64,000 bases of DNA, taken from contig NZ_CANMAA010000005.1 of assembly GCF_947495735.1 (NCBI RefSeq), positions 1 to 64,000 of the forward strand, given 5' to 3'. Shown one piece after another: positions 44,977-53,400 of the stretch (the stretch's first letter is position 1; every line of letters begins with the position of its first letter). Source of the stretch: an uncultured Pseudokineococcus sp. (lineage in GTDB: Bacteria; Actinomycetota; Actinomycetes; Actinomycetales; Quadrisphaeraceae). Both the position numbers and the translations under genes were made by a program. Under the pieces are notes generated by a model, which was not told the DNA's origin, ran no database searches, and was given only the letters and a program-made list of their open reading frames with translations.

Positions 44977-47553
44977 TCAGCCGCCCTGCGCCATGTCGAC
45001 GAACCGCGAGTAGTGGCCCTGGAAGGCGACCGTGATGGTGTCCGTGGGGCCGTTGCGGTGCTTGGCGACGATGAGGTCGGCCTCACCGGCGCGCGGGGAC
45101 TCGCGCTCGTAGGCGTCCTCGCGGTGGAGCAGGATCACCATGTCCGCGTCCTGCTCGATGCTGCCCGACTCGCGCAGGTCCGACATCGCCGGCTTCTTGT
45201 CGGTGCGCTGCTCGGCGCCGCGGTTCAGCTGCGAGATGGCGATCACCGGCACCTCGAGCTCCTTGGCCAGCAGCTTCAGCGCGCGGGAGAACTCCGAGAC
45301 CTCCTGCTGGCGGCTCTCGACGCGCTTGCCCGAGCTCATCAGCTGCAGGTAGTCGATGACCACGAGCTTGAGACCGTGCCGCTGCTTGAGGCGCCGGCAC
45401 TTGGAGCGGATCTCCATCAGCGACATGTTCGGCGAGTCGTCGATGAAGAGCGGCGCCTCGCTGACCTTGCCCATGGTGCGGGCGAGGCGGGTCCAGTCCT
45501 CCTCGCGCATCGTGCCCTTGCGCATGTGCTGCAGGGAGACCGTCGCCTCGGCCGACAGCAGGCGCATGGTGATCTCGTTGCGGCTCATCTCCAGGGAGAA
45601 GACCACCGACGGGAGGCCGTTCTTGATCGACGCCGACCGCGCGATGTCCAGTCCGACCGTGGAGTTGTGGGTCGGCACCATGGCCCGGGTCGCCAGGTAG
45701 AGGTGGCTGGGGTGGTCGATCTGGACGCACCGCACCGGCACGCCGGGCACCGGCCGCACCTCGGTGATGTAGCGGCGGCGCGTCCGCTGCTCGACGCGGT
45801 CCTTGGTGCGCTCCTTGTGCACGAGGCGCTTGCGCTCGAGCCGGAAGACGTCGTCGTGCGTGGTGAAGGTCAGCGTCCAGCAGGTCGAGGACTCCTCGCT
45901 GCGGCCCCGCACGCGCCTCGTCGAGGTGCCGCAGCGGTAGCCGAGGCTGAGGACGAGCTCGCGCACGTCCTCGAGCAGCCGCTGGTCCGTGAGCGCGATC
46001 TGCACGCTCCCCGTGGGGTTGACCGTCCCGTCCGTGTCGAGGAGACCGGCCAGCAGGGCGCGGCGCTGGGCCTCCGAGGCGCGGAGGTACGCGCCGGGGA
46101 TGTGCTTGCGCCCGAGGACGCCGAGGCCCCGCAGGAGAGCTGTCACCGTGCCGTGGTCGTCCCGGCACGCCTGGCAGCGGCGCAGCCCCGAGGACGGACG
46201 CCCGCAGTCGGGGCACGTCGGGGCCGGGACGGGTGCGGAGACGGCCTTCGCACGGCCCCCGCAGGAGCGGCCGCACGAGCGGACCTGCGATGTGCGGGGG
46301 GTGAACGCCGCCCCGCACACGACGCAGGAGCGCGGCTCCGGCTCCGGCTCAGGCGGGCGCAGGACGTAGGTGAGACCGGTCTGGCCCTCCACCACGAGGC
46401 CCTCGGCCTCCAGGTGCATCGCGATCTCCGGGTCGGCGGAGGTGTACCGGGCCCCGGCGGAGTCGCCGTCACCGAGCCACACGCCGAGCGCGTACGGCGG
46501 CAGCGGCAGCTCGGCGGCGGGTAGCTGCAACGGCGCGGCCGTGCTCACCGAGTGGTTGAGGCGCCGGTCAGCCGTCTCCAGCCGCACCGTGGCCGCGATC
46601 TCCTCGGTCGTCCGCACGGCAGCGCTCGCCGAGCCCCTGCGCGACGCGCGGGTGTCGGTGAGCCACTGGTGCTGGGCGTCGGCGACGACGCGGGTGCCGT
46701 CGTCGAGCACCACCTCGTAGCACGTGCGGTTGAGGAGGACGTCCGTAGCGGCGACGACCTCGGTCGGTGTGCCGTCCGCCGCGAGCAGCCGGTCCCCGAC
46801 CTGCACCTCGCCCATCGTCGTCCACCCCGTCGGCGTGGGCAGCGGCGTGTCGAGGGCCAGCGCCTTCCCGATCGCGGGCCTCGCCGCGATGACGATCATC
46901 TGCCCGGGATGCAGTCCGTTCGTCAGCTGGTCGAGGTCGGCGAAGCCGGTGGGGACGCCGACCATGCCCTCGCCGCGGTGGCTCGAGGCCTCGATCTCGT
47001 CGATCGTGCCCTCGATGATGTCGGCGATCGGCAGGTAGTCCTCGCTGCTGCGCCGCTCGGTGACCTTGTAGACCTCGGCCTGCGCGGAGTCGACGATGCC
47101 GTCGACGTCGCCGCCACCGGAGGCGTAGCCCATCTGCACGATGCGCGTGCCCGCCTCGACGAGGCGGCGCAGCACGGCGCGCTCGCGGACGATCTCGGCG
47201 TAGTAGCCGGCGTTGGCCGCCGTCGGCACCGAGGCGATGAGCGTGTGGAGGTAGGCGGCGCCGCCCACCCGGCCGAGGTCGCCGCGGCGGTTGAGCTCGG
47301 CCGCCACCGTGACGGCGTCGGCGGGCTCCCCGCGACCGTAGAGGTCGGTGACGGCCTCGAAGACGCTCTCGTGGTTCGGCCGGTAGAAGTCGGTGCCGCG
47401 CAGCACCTCGACGACGTCGGCGATGGCGTCCTTGCTGAGCATCATGCCGCCGAGGACGCTCTGCTCCGCGGCGACGTCCTGCGGCGGCGTGCGGCCGAGG
47501 TCCTCCGAGGGGGGCCCTGCTGCCTCGAACCGGTCGACCTCCGCCAGGCTCAC
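44977..47553 (-). CDS. dnaB: Replicative DNA helicase DnaB with a 400-residue intein
   Basis: An 858-residue precursor. The exteins (1-230 and 631-858, together 458 residues, normal for DnaB) form the N-terminal primase-interaction domain and the RecA-like motor. The intein splits the P-loop: extein ends in AARPAIGK and resumes at STVGLDIARS. Further helicase motifs after it: VFSLEMSRNEITMRLL, IDDSPNMSLMEIRSKCRR, VIDYLQLMSSG and QADMVILLHRED-like strands. DnaB unwinds DNA at the fork as a hexamer, and without splicing the P-loop is broken, so replication depends on the intein. Start at 47553; a cluster of DnaA-box-like sites lies upstream. Confidence 0.95.
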   Translation of the reverse strand: MSLAEVDRFEAAGPPSEDLGRTPPQDVAAEQSVLGGMMLSKDAIADVVEVLRGTDFYRPNHESVFEAVTDLYGRGEPADAVTVAAELNRRGDLGRVGGAAYLHTLIASVPTAANAGYYAEIVRERAVLRRLVEAGTRIVQMGYASGGGDVDGIVDSAQAEVYKVTERRSSEDYLPIADIIEGTIDEIEASSHRGEGMVGVPTGFADLDQLTNGLHPGQMIVIAARPAIGKALALDTPLPTPTGWTTMGEVQVGDRLLAADGTPTEVVAATDVLLNRTCYEVVLDDGTRVVADAQHQWLTDTRASRRGSASAAVRTTEEIAATVRLETADRRLNHSVSTAAPLQLPAAELPLPPYALGVWLGDGDSAGARYTSADPEIAMHLEAEGLVVEGQTGLTYVLRPPEPEPEPRSCVVCGAAFTPRTSQVRSCGRSCGGRAKAVSAPVPAPTCPDCGRPSSGLRRCQACRDDHGTVTALLRGLGVLGRKHIPGAYLRASEAQRRALLAGLLDTDGTVNPTGSVQIALTDQRLLEDVRELVLSLGYRCGTSTRRVRGRSEESSTCWTLTFTTHDDVFRLERKRLVHKERTKDRVEQRTRRRYITEVRPVPGVPVRCVQIDHPSHLYLATRAMVPTHNSTVGLDIARSASIKNGLPSVVFSLEMSRNEITMRLLSAEATVSLQHMRKGTMREEDWTRLARTMGKVSEAPLFIDDSPNMSLMEIRSKCRRLKQRHGLKLVVIDYLQLMSSGKRVESRQQEVSEFSRALKLLAKELEVPVIAISQLNRGAEQRTDKKPAMSDLRESGSIEQDADMVILLHREDAYERESPRAGEADLIVAKHRNGPTDTITVAFQGHYSRFVDMAQGG
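45664..46863 (-). mobile_element. Class 3 intein with LAGLIDADG endonuclease in DnaB
   Basis: Four hundred residues between GK and S of the helicase P-loop. Residue 1 is Ala rather than Cys/Ser, and the class 3 triad is present: Trp67 in DAQHQWLTD (block B), Cys379 in VRCVQIDHP (block F) and Thr398 in VPTHN (block G), ending His399-Asn400 before Ser+1. The homing endonuclease motifs are LGVWLGDGD (about 126-134) and LLAGLLDTDGTV (about 270-281), both with acidic residues kept. Between them lie two four-cysteine modules: C180-x2-C183-x13-C197-x3-C201 and C217-x2-C220-x9-C230-x2-C233. The whole element appears intact and able to splice and home. Confidence 0.92.
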
Positions 47554-47956
47554 CAGCCCACCCGCCCTCTCGCGACCCTCGGCTCCGCCGCCGACCTCTC
47601 GGTCGCCGGCGCGCGAGCCCGATCGGGGTCCGCCCGGCGGACGTTAGGGGCGGGCACCGACAGCGGTCGAACTGCGCGCGCACACCCCCTGTGCACAGGG
47701 CTGTGCACGGGTGTGGACAACCCTGGCGCGCCGTCCACAGGGTGTGGGCAGACCTGGGGACGACGATGGGGGCGCCACCGCGCGGACCCGTCCTGACCTG
47801 CTCGGACGTCGTGCACCGGGTGTGGACGGGAACTCGCCCCGAGGTGTCCGAGGGGCGGACACCAGGTGTCCACGCCCGTGGGAGTCCGCAGCCGGGCCGC
47901 AGGCGTCGCCGCGCCCACCGCGCCGGAGCCCCGTGGGCCGGTGCGAGGATCCGCGC
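47554..47956. other. Intergenic region upstream of dnaB and the MATE gene
   Basis: About 400 nt between the divergent dnaB (minus) and MATE (plus) genes. No gene is supported. It is marked by a cluster of GTGCAC, GTGGACAA and CCACAGG sequences between 47689 and 47750, described separately, and must contain both promoters. Confidence 0.6.
47689..47746. promoter_or_regulatory. Cluster of DnaA-box-like sites upstream of dnaB
   Basis: TGTGGACAA at 47712-47720 is the reverse of TTGTCCACA, the DnaA box form common in actinobacteria. Nearby are the palindrome CTGTGCACAG (47689-47698), another GTGCAC, and GTCCACAGGGTGTGG around 47732-47746, whose CCACA/TGTGG arms face each other. The cluster is denser than chance seems to allow in this DNA. 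Confidence 0.4.
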
Positions 47957-49315
47957 GTGCTGCGCCTGCCCGAGCGACTGCGCCCGCGGCCGGTGGACCG
48001 GGAGGTCGCCCGTCTCGCCGTCCCCGCCTTCGCGGCGCTCGTGGCCGAGCCGCTGTTCCTCCTGGTCGACTCGGCGGTCGTCGGGTCCCTGGGCGTCGTC
48101 CCGCTGGCCGGCCTGGGGATCGCGGGCACCGTGCTCACGACGGCCGTCGGGATCTTCGTGTTCCTCGCCTACGCGACGACCGCCGCGGTGGCCCGGGGGC
48201 TGGGGGCCGACGACCTGCCGTCCGCCCTGCGCCAGGGGGTCGACGGGATGTGGCTCGCGCTGGGGCTGGGGGTGCTGACCGCTGCCGCCGCCTGGCCGGC
48301 GGCCCGGCGGCTCGCGCTCGGCCTCGGGGCGAGCCCCGAGGTGGCCGACGCCGCGGCCACCTACCTCCGGGCGTCACTGCCCGGGCTGCCGGCGATGCTC
48401 GTCGTCCTGGCCGCCACGGGCGTCCTGCGCGGGCTGCAGGACACCCGCACCCCGCTCGTGGTGGCCGTGGCCGGGGCGCTGGCCAACGTGCCCCTCAACC
48501 TCGTCCTCGTGCTGGGCCTCGGCCCCGTGCCCGCGCTGGGGCTCGCCGGCAGCGGCTACGGCACCGCCCTGGCGCAGGTGGGGATGGCGACCGCGCTCGT
48601 GGTCGTCGTCGTCCGCGGGGCGCGCCGCACCGGGGTCGCGCTGCGCCCCGGCGGCGCCGGCGTGCTGCGCTCGGTCCGCGACGGGCTGCCCCTGCTCGCC
48701 CGGACGGCCGTGCTGCGCGCCTCGATCCTGCTGACGACGTACGCGGCCGCCAGCTCCGGGGACACGGCGCTCGCGGCCCACCAGGTCGTGGTCGTGATCT
48801 GGTCCGCGCTGGCGCTCGGCCTCGACGCGCTGGCCATCGCCGGCCAGGCCCTCACCGGCCGCAGCCTGGGCGCCGGGGACGTCGAGGGCGCGCGGGACGT
48901 GCTGCGCCGGCTCGTGGGCTGGGGCGCCGTGCTGGGCGTGCTGAGCGGCCTCGTCGTCCTGGCCGGCCGCACCCTCGTGGCCCCGCTCTTCTCCCCCGAC
49001 GACGGGGTGCGCACCGCCGTCGCAGCCGCGCTCGTCGTCGTCGCGCTGGCGCAGCCGCTCGCGGCCTACGTCTTCGTGCTCGACGGCGTCCTGATCGGCG
49101 CCGGGGACGGGCGCTACCTCGCCGTCGCCGGCGTGGTGGGGCTCGCGGCCTACGCGCCGCTCGTCGCCGCCGTCGTCCTCTGGGCGCCCGGGGGCACCGC
49201 GGGCCTGGTGTGGCTGTGGGTCGCCTTCGCCGGCGGCTTCATGGCCGTGCGGGCGCTCACGCTGTGGCGCCGCTCCCGCGGGGACGCCTGGGCCGTCGCC
49301 GGCGCGGTCCGCTGA
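47957..49315 (+). CDS. MATE family efflux transporter
   Basis: A 452-residue inner-membrane antiporter with about twelve hydrophobic segments in two related halves. The first half opens with VARLAVPAFAALVAEPLFLLVDSAVVGSLG (in the pieces VARLAVPAFAALVAEP and LFLLVDSAVVGSLG), typical of the DinF/NorM branch; the second half has LPLLARTAVLRASILLTTYAAASSG. It should export drugs or metabolites with Na+ or H+. GTG 47957 follows GAGGAT. In Streptomyces a MATE gene likewise sits between rplI and dnaB, but here it is on the opposite strand. Confidence 0.92.
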   Translation: MLRLPERLRPRPVDREVARLAVPAFAALVAEPLFLLVDSAVVGSLGVVPLAGLGIAGTVLTTAVGIFVFLAYATTAAVARGLGADDLPSALRQGVDGMWLALGLGVLTAAAAWPAARRLALGLGASPEVADAAATYLRASLPGLPAMLVVLAATGVLRGLQDTRTPLVVAVAGALANVPLNLVLVLGLGPVPALGLAGSGYGTALAQVGMATALVVVVVRGARRTGVALRPGGAGVLRSVRDGLPLLARTAVLRASILLTTYAAASSGDTALAAHQVVVVIWSALALGLDALAIAGQALTGRSLGAGDVEGARDVLRRLVGWGAVLGVLSGLVVLAGRTLVAPLFSPDDGVRTAVAAALVVVALAQPLAAYVFVLDGVLIGAGDGRYLAVAGVVGLAAYAPLVAAVVLWAPGGTAGLVWLWVAFAGGFMAVRALTLWRRSRGDAWAVAGAVR

Positions 49316-49540
49316 CCCACGGCGCCGGACCACCGGCACGACGACGACGACGTGCCCCCACGCCCTCCGCACGGCACCAGGCCGTCGAAGTGCCGCCCGC
49401 ACGCCCCCTGCACGTCACGAAGACGTCGAAGTGCCGCCCGCACGCCCCCGGCACGTCACGAGGACGACGAGGTGCCGGTCGCACGCCGCCCCGCACGGCA
49501 CCACGACGACGAGGTGCGGGGTGCGGGGTGCGCAGGACGA
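49316..49540. repeat. 41-nt imperfect tandem repeat in a convergent gap
   Basis: Units at 49370-49410, 49411-49451 and 49452-49493, with degenerate copies before (about 49335) and after (49494 on). Core phrases: CGTCGAAGTGCCGCCCGCACG and CACGTCACGA. The array fills the gap between the ends of the MATE gene and rplI. No gene is supported here. Confidence 0.8.
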
Positions 49541-49576
49541 CGACGGCCCCCTCGCCGCAGGGCGAGGGGGCCGTCG
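49541..49576. terminator. Terminator of the rpsF-rplI operon
   Basis: Perfect 16-bp arms (49541-49556 and 49561-49576) with the loop GCAG, about 35 nt past the rplI stop on the minus strand. It can also act on transcripts arriving from the MATE gene. Confidence 0.85.
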
Positions 49577-49612
49577 GGGACGCCAGGAGAGCGTCCGGTG
49601 GTGCGGGGCGCG

Positions 49613-50062
49613 TCAGGCCGAGGGGACGACCTCGACGTCGACGCTGGCCTGGACGTCCGGGTGGAGCCGGACGCTGACCGTGTAGGTGCCGAGGGCCTTG
49701 ATCGGCTGGCCGATCTCGACCTTGCGGCGGTCGACGTCCTTGCCCGTGGCCGCCTTGACGGCCTCGGCGACGTCGCCCGGGGTGATGGCGCCGAAGAGGC
49801 GCCCGCCGCGACCGGCGTTGGCCGGCAGCCGGACGGGGTTCTCCTGCAGGGAGGCACGGATGCTCTGCGCCTCCTCCACCGAGTTGATCTCACGGACGCG
49901 GCGCGCCCGCTGGATGTCGTCGACCTGCTTCTGGCCGCCCTTGGTCCAGGGCGTGGCCAGGCTGCGGGGCAGCAGGTAGTTGCGGCCGTAGCCGTCCTTG
50001 ACGGTGACGACCTCGCCGGGCGCTCCGAGGCCGGAGACCTCCTGCGTCAGGATGAGCTTCAT
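49613..50062 (-). CDS. rplI: 50S ribosomal protein L9
   Basis: A 149-residue ribosomal protein of the large subunit. The N-terminal RNA-binding domain has [19 protein letters not shown] and [15 protein letters not shown]; a long helix links it to the C-terminal domain, with [19 protein letters not shown] and the end [16 protein letters not shown]. Full normal length. It is the last gene of rpsF-ssb-rpsR-rplI, 14 nt after rpsR, and is followed by a strong terminator. Confidence 0.98.
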   Translation of the reverse strand: MKLILTQEVSGLGAPGEVVTVKDGYGRNYLLPRSLATPWTKGGQKQVDDIQRARRVREINSVEEAQSIRASLQENPVRLPANAGRGGRLFGAITPGDVAEAVKAATGKDVDRRKVEIGQPIKALGTYTVSVRLHPDVQASVDVEVVPSA

Positions 50063-50076
50063 CTCGTGCCCCTTCC

Positions 50077-50313
50077 TCAGCGCGCGGAGCTGCTGTAGGG
50101 CAGCAGCGCCATCTCGCGGGCGTTCTTGATCGCCTTGGCCACCTGGCGCTGCTGCTGGACGGAGACGCCCGTCACCCGCCGGGCGCGGATCTTGCCCCGG
50201 TCGGAGATGAACTTCCGCAGCAGCGCGGTGTCCTTGTAGTCGACGTAGGTGATCTTCGCCGCCTTGAGCGGGTTCGACTTCTTCTTGGGCTTGCGGAGGA
50301 CCGGCTTGGCCAT
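50077..50313 (-). CDS. rpsR: 30S ribosomal protein S18
   Basis: A 78-residue small-subunit protein that partners S6. The basic N-terminus ([13 protein letters not shown]) lacks the zinc-binding Cys of the zinc-type S18 paralogues, so this is the zinc-independent form. Core: [40 protein letters not shown], and the end [16 protein letters not shown] 50313 has GGAG before it. Third gene of the operon. Confidence 0.98.
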   Translation of the reverse strand: MAKPVLRKPKKKSNPLKAAKITYVDYKDTALLRKFISDRGKIRARRVTGVSVQQQRQVAKAIKNAREMALLPYSSSAR

Positions 50314-50532
50314 CGTGGAGCTCCTCGTCTGGAGCCCGGGTCCTGCCGAGGGCCCGGGATGGGGATGTGGGAGGGGGTCGGCCCCGACCGGTGGGTCGGG
50401 GCGACCGGCGACGGCGCTCGCGCGCCGCCGCGGTGGCGGCGACCGGTCCGTCAGGACCGGGCGCCGCGCTGGAGGACCGGGACCCGGGGGTCAGGACCCG
50501 AGGGTCACGCCCGGGTCAGGGGCGTGCGGTGC

Positions 50533-51096
50533 TCAGAACGGCGGCTCGTCGCTCTGCCCGCCGCCCCAGCCACCGCCGCCGCCGGAGGACTGCTGCCCCC
50601 CGCCGGACGCCGGGGCCGTGGCCCACGGGTCGTCCTGGCCGCCGCCGGAGGACTGCTGCCCGCCGCCGCCGTAGCCGCCGCCCTGCTGGCCACCGCCACC
50701 GCCGCCGAAGCCACCACCACCACCGCCGCCGCGCTGCGTGCGCTGGGCCTTGGCCGTCGCGTAGCGCAGCGACGGACCGACCTCGTCGGCCTGCAGCTCG
50801 TTGACGGTGCGGTTCTCGCCCTCCTTGGTCTGGAAGGACCGGGAGACGAGACGGCCGGTGACGATGACGCGCTGGCCCTTGCCGAGCGACTCGGCGACGT
50901 TCTCGGCCGCCTCGCGCCAGATCGAGCAGCGCATGAACAGCGTCTCGCCGTCCTTCCACTCGTTGCTCTGGCGGTCGAACTGCCGGGGCGTGGAGGCGAC
51001 GGTGAAGTTGGCCACGGCCGCCCCCGAGGGGGTGAAGCGCAGCTCGGGGTCGGCGGTCAGGTTGCCGACCAGGGTGATCGTGGTCTCGCCTGCCAT
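50533..51096 (-). CDS. ssb: Single-stranded DNA-binding protein
   Basis: A 187-residue SSB. The OB fold (1-115) has [42 protein letters not shown] and [21 protein letters not shown] glycine/glutamine-rich flexible linker (about 123-180) leads to the acidic tip SDEPPF, which recruits replication and repair partners. It coats single-stranded DNA at forks. ATG 51096 follows GGAGGAG. Second gene of the operon, as in most actinobacteria. The 220-nt gap to rpsR holds nothing I recognise. Confidence 0.97.
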   Translation of the reverse strand: MAGETTITLVGNLTADPELRFTPSGAAVANFTVASTPRQFDRQSNEWKDGETLFMRCSIWREAAENVAESLGKGQRVIVTGRLVSRSFQTKEGENRTVNELQADEVGPSLRYATAKAQRTQRGGGGGGGFGGGGGGQQGGGYGGGGQQSSGGGQDDPWATAPASGGGQQSSGGGGGWGGGQSDEPPF

Positions 51097-51206
51097 GGCT
51101 CCTCCTCGCGGGGTGGGCGGTTCTCGGTCCCCCGGACGCTAGGGGTGGGGCGCGACAGCCCGCAGGCGTCGTGCACAGCCCCGGCGCGCCGGGGGCCGGG
51201 AGGTCG

Positions 51207-51497
51207 TCAGTGCAGCTCGGGCCGGACGAGCTTGGTCCGCAGGACCGACTCGTTCAGGTTGAGCTGGCGGTCGAGCTCCTTGGCCACGTCGGGCTCGGCC
51301 TTCATGTCGACGACCGCGTAGATGCCCTCGGGCTTCTTGTCGATCTCGTAGGCCAGCCGGCGCTTGCCCCAGATGTCCACCTTGTCGATGGAGCCGCCGC
51401 CGCGGCGGACGACGTCGAGGAACTTGTCGAGCGACGGGGCGACGGTGCGCTCCTCGAGCTCGGCGTCCAGGATGATCATCATCTCGTAGTGACGCAT
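51207..51497 (-). CDS. rpsF: 30S ribosomal protein S6
   Basis: A 96-residue small-subunit protein that binds 16S rRNA as a pair with S18. Phrases: [60 protein letters not shown] and the end [12 protein letters not shown]. The frame opens at a GTG (51509), but that overlaps the Shine-Dalgarno sequence; ATG 51497 lies at a proper distance and gives the universal start. First gene of the operon, with a structured leader. Confidence 0.97.
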   Translation of the reverse strand: MRHYEMMIILDAELEERTVAPSLDKFLDVVRRGGGSIDKVDIWGKRRLAYEIDKKPEGIYAVVDMKAEPDVAKELDRQLNLNESVLRTKLVRPELH

Positions 51498-51508
51498 GCG
51501 AGTACCCA

Positions 51509-51551
51509 CCTCCTCTGGTCTCAGCGGCCACGGTCTCTCCGTGGCAGGAGG
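51509..51551 (-). promoter_or_regulatory. rpsF: rpsF leader able to hide its Shine-Dalgarno sequence
   Basis: In the minus-strand mRNA the Shine-Dalgarno AGGAGG (51514-51509) can pair with CCUCCU (51551-51546). Between them a perfect 7-bp hairpin (51545-51539 with 51533-51527, loop AGAGA) brings the two together. This is a plausible translational autoregulation device; in many bacteria S6:S18 binds a leader of its own operon. Whether this fold matches that motif I cannot test. Confidence 0.45.
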
Positions 51552-51630
51552 GTGTCAGCGTCACGGCCCCGCCCCGGGCGCGCTCGGGCGCACGGGGACC
51601 AGGGACCGATCGCCTCCCAGGGTAGTGGAC

Positions 51631-53289
51631 TCAGCGCGCCGTCCCCGCCGGAGGCGGCCCGGGCGCCGTCGCGGGGCGCAGCACGGGCCCCGACCCGGTC
51701 GTCGGAGCGGGCGCCGGCCCCGGCTCGTCCTCCGGGCTCCCGCGACGCGCCGGCGGGAGGGCGGGGTCGTCGACCCCCAGGGACGGCGCCGACCGGGGCG
51801 AGCGCACCGCGTCGCGCTCGGGGTGCAGCGACACCTCCACCGCACGGCCCGCCAGGACCAGGAGCGCGCCCAGGCGCGCCACCACCAGGAGGGCGTAGGC
51901 CCACGGGGGCAGGCCGCGGTCGGGGACCGCGAGGCCGTAGAGGTACAGCCACGTCCCCGTCGCCGCGGCGGCCTCCACGGCCCCCCAGACCAGCAGCAGC
52001 CGCCAGTGCGGCAGCGCGAGGACGGCCAGCGGCAGCACCAGGACGGCCGCCTGCGGCGGCAGCGCCGGAGCCGTGACGAGGGCGACGACGAGCAGCAGCA
52101 GGGCGACCACGGGCACGCGGGGCGGCCGGGGCGCGCGCAGCACCAGCGCGACGACGCCCAGGACGCCGACGACGCGCAGCACCAGGGAGGCCGCCGTCGT
52201 CGTCCCGTCCGCGGGCGGGACGCCCAGCAGGTCGCCGAGGAACCACACCGAGCCGTACCCGGCGCCGGCGACGACCCTGGCGGTGACGGCGTCGAGCCAC
52301 ACGCCGACGTTGTCGAGCAGCACCGGGAAGCCGCCCGCGAACCACACCAGCGCGGCGGCCGCGGCGGTCCGCAGCTCGGCGTCCAGGACGGGCCGCTCCT
52401 GCTCCTGGCTCTCGAGGTCGTCCCCCGGCCCGGCGGCGGCCGACGGCTCCGGGCGCTCGGCGCGCGCCACCGCGTCGTCCCGACGGCGCCGCCAGCGCAC
52501 GAGCAGCAGCGCCCCGACCACGACCAGGCCCGCCAGCGGCGCCACGAGCGCCGCGAGGCCCAGCAGCAGCCCGCCGACCACGGCGCGCCCGCGCGCCGAC
52601 GCCCACAGGCCCGCCACCGCCAGGGCGACCGGGACGAGCTGCACGCCCACGAGGGCGCAGACGAGGACCACCGGCGAGCCCGCGAGCAGCAGGGCGTCGG
52701 AGGGCCGCCTCGCGGACAGGTGGACGACGCCCGCGACGGCGACCACCAGCGCCACCGCGGCGAGCACGACGCTCGCGTCGAAGACGTCCCGTCCCGCGGT
52801 CTCCTCGCCGGGGGCGACCCCGGCCAGCCTCCCGAGGCCCCAGAGCAGCCAGCCGACGCCGAAGGGCGCGTCGAGGAAGTCGGCGCGCTCGTAGCGCTCG
52901 AAGTAGGGGACCACCTCGTCCAGGTAGGCCCCCCGGAAGACGAGCGGCACGTCGCTGTAGCAGGCGTGCGTGTAGAGCCCCGGGGCCGCCCAGAGGGTCT
53001 CGCGGCAGTGCTGGCGCAGGAGCACGGCCCCGGCGAGCACGAGCAGGCCCAGCGCGGACCCACCGGCGAGGGCCGCCCGCAGGGGGTGCCGGCTGGTGCG
53101 CACGCGGCGTCCGGCCGGCCCTCCGGCGACCGGGGCGGCCGCGCGGGCCAGCTCGTCCTCGCGGGTCGGCAGGACGACGACGGCGCCGTCCTCCCGGTCG
53201 TCGTCGGCGGAGCCTCCCCCGGCGTCCGTCCGGCCGTCCGGGTCGCCCGCGGGCGGCGGCGGGGCGGGGCTCTCCTCCCAGCTGCTCAC
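51631..53289 (-). CDS. Polytopic membrane protein, GT87-like glycosyltransferase
   Basis: A 552-residue membrane protein with a polar head (1-70), about ten hydrophobic segments and a Pro/Arg-rich tail (about 490-552). The first external loop has acidic residues after the first helix (YLDEVVPYFERYERADFLDAP in the pieces YLDEVVPYFERYER and ADFLDAP), matching actinobacterial GT87/mannosyltransferase-like proteins that use polyprenyl-phosphate sugars. The gene between the class A PBP and rpsF in Streptomyces is of the same kind. ATG 53289. Exact donor and acceptor unknown. Confidence 0.8.
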   Translation of the reverse strand: MSSWEESPAPPPPAGDPDGRTDAGGGSADDDREDGAVVVLPTREDELARAAAPVAGGPAGRRVRTSRHPLRAALAGGSALGLLVLAGAVLLRQHCRETLWAAPGLYTHACYSDVPLVFRGAYLDEVVPYFERYERADFLDAPFGVGWLLWGLGRLAGVAPGEETAGRDVFDASVVLAAVALVVAVAGVVHLSARRPSDALLLAGSPVVLVCALVGVQLVPVALAVAGLWASARGRAVVGGLLLGLAALVAPLAGLVVVGALLLVRWRRRRDDAVARAERPEPSAAAGPGDDLESQEQERPVLDAELRTAAAAALVWFAGGFPVLLDNVGVWLDAVTARVVAGAGYGSVWFLGDLLGVPPADGTTTAASLVLRVVGVLGVVALVLRAPRPPRVPVVALLLLVVALVTAPALPPQAAVLVLPLAVLALPHWRLLLVWGAVEAAAATGTWLYLYGLAVPDRGLPPWAYALLVVARLGALLVLAGRAVEVSLHPERDAVRSPRSAPSLGVDDPALPPARRGSPEDEPGPAPAPTTGSGPVLRPATAPGPPPAGTAR

Positions 53290-53365
53290 GCGCGCGAGTG
53301 TGGCAGGCGCAGCGCTCCCGCTCGGGGAGTCCCGTCAGGACGTCCCGCGCGCCGGTCCCGCGCCC

Positions 53366-53400
53366 GGGTCAGGCGCTGGGGTCAGGCGCTGGGGTCAGGG
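53366..53400. repeat. 13-nt tandem repeat at the PBP stop codon
   Basis: Three copies of GGGGTCAGGCGCT-type units starting near 53365, 53378 and 53391. Each contains TCA, a stop codon for the minus strand; the one in use (53395-53397) is the first met by the ribosome. Confidence 0.8.

Noticed and set aside
44977-47553. Is dnaB broken by a frameshift or insertion?
   Set aside because: The insert keeps one open frame with complete intein splicing blocks and an intact extein on both sides, so it is an intein rather than a disruption.
49613-53289. Zinc-independent S18 as a sign of a second ribosomal set
   Set aside because: It is the ordinary rpsR in its usual operon; nothing in the window shows a zinc-type paralogue.
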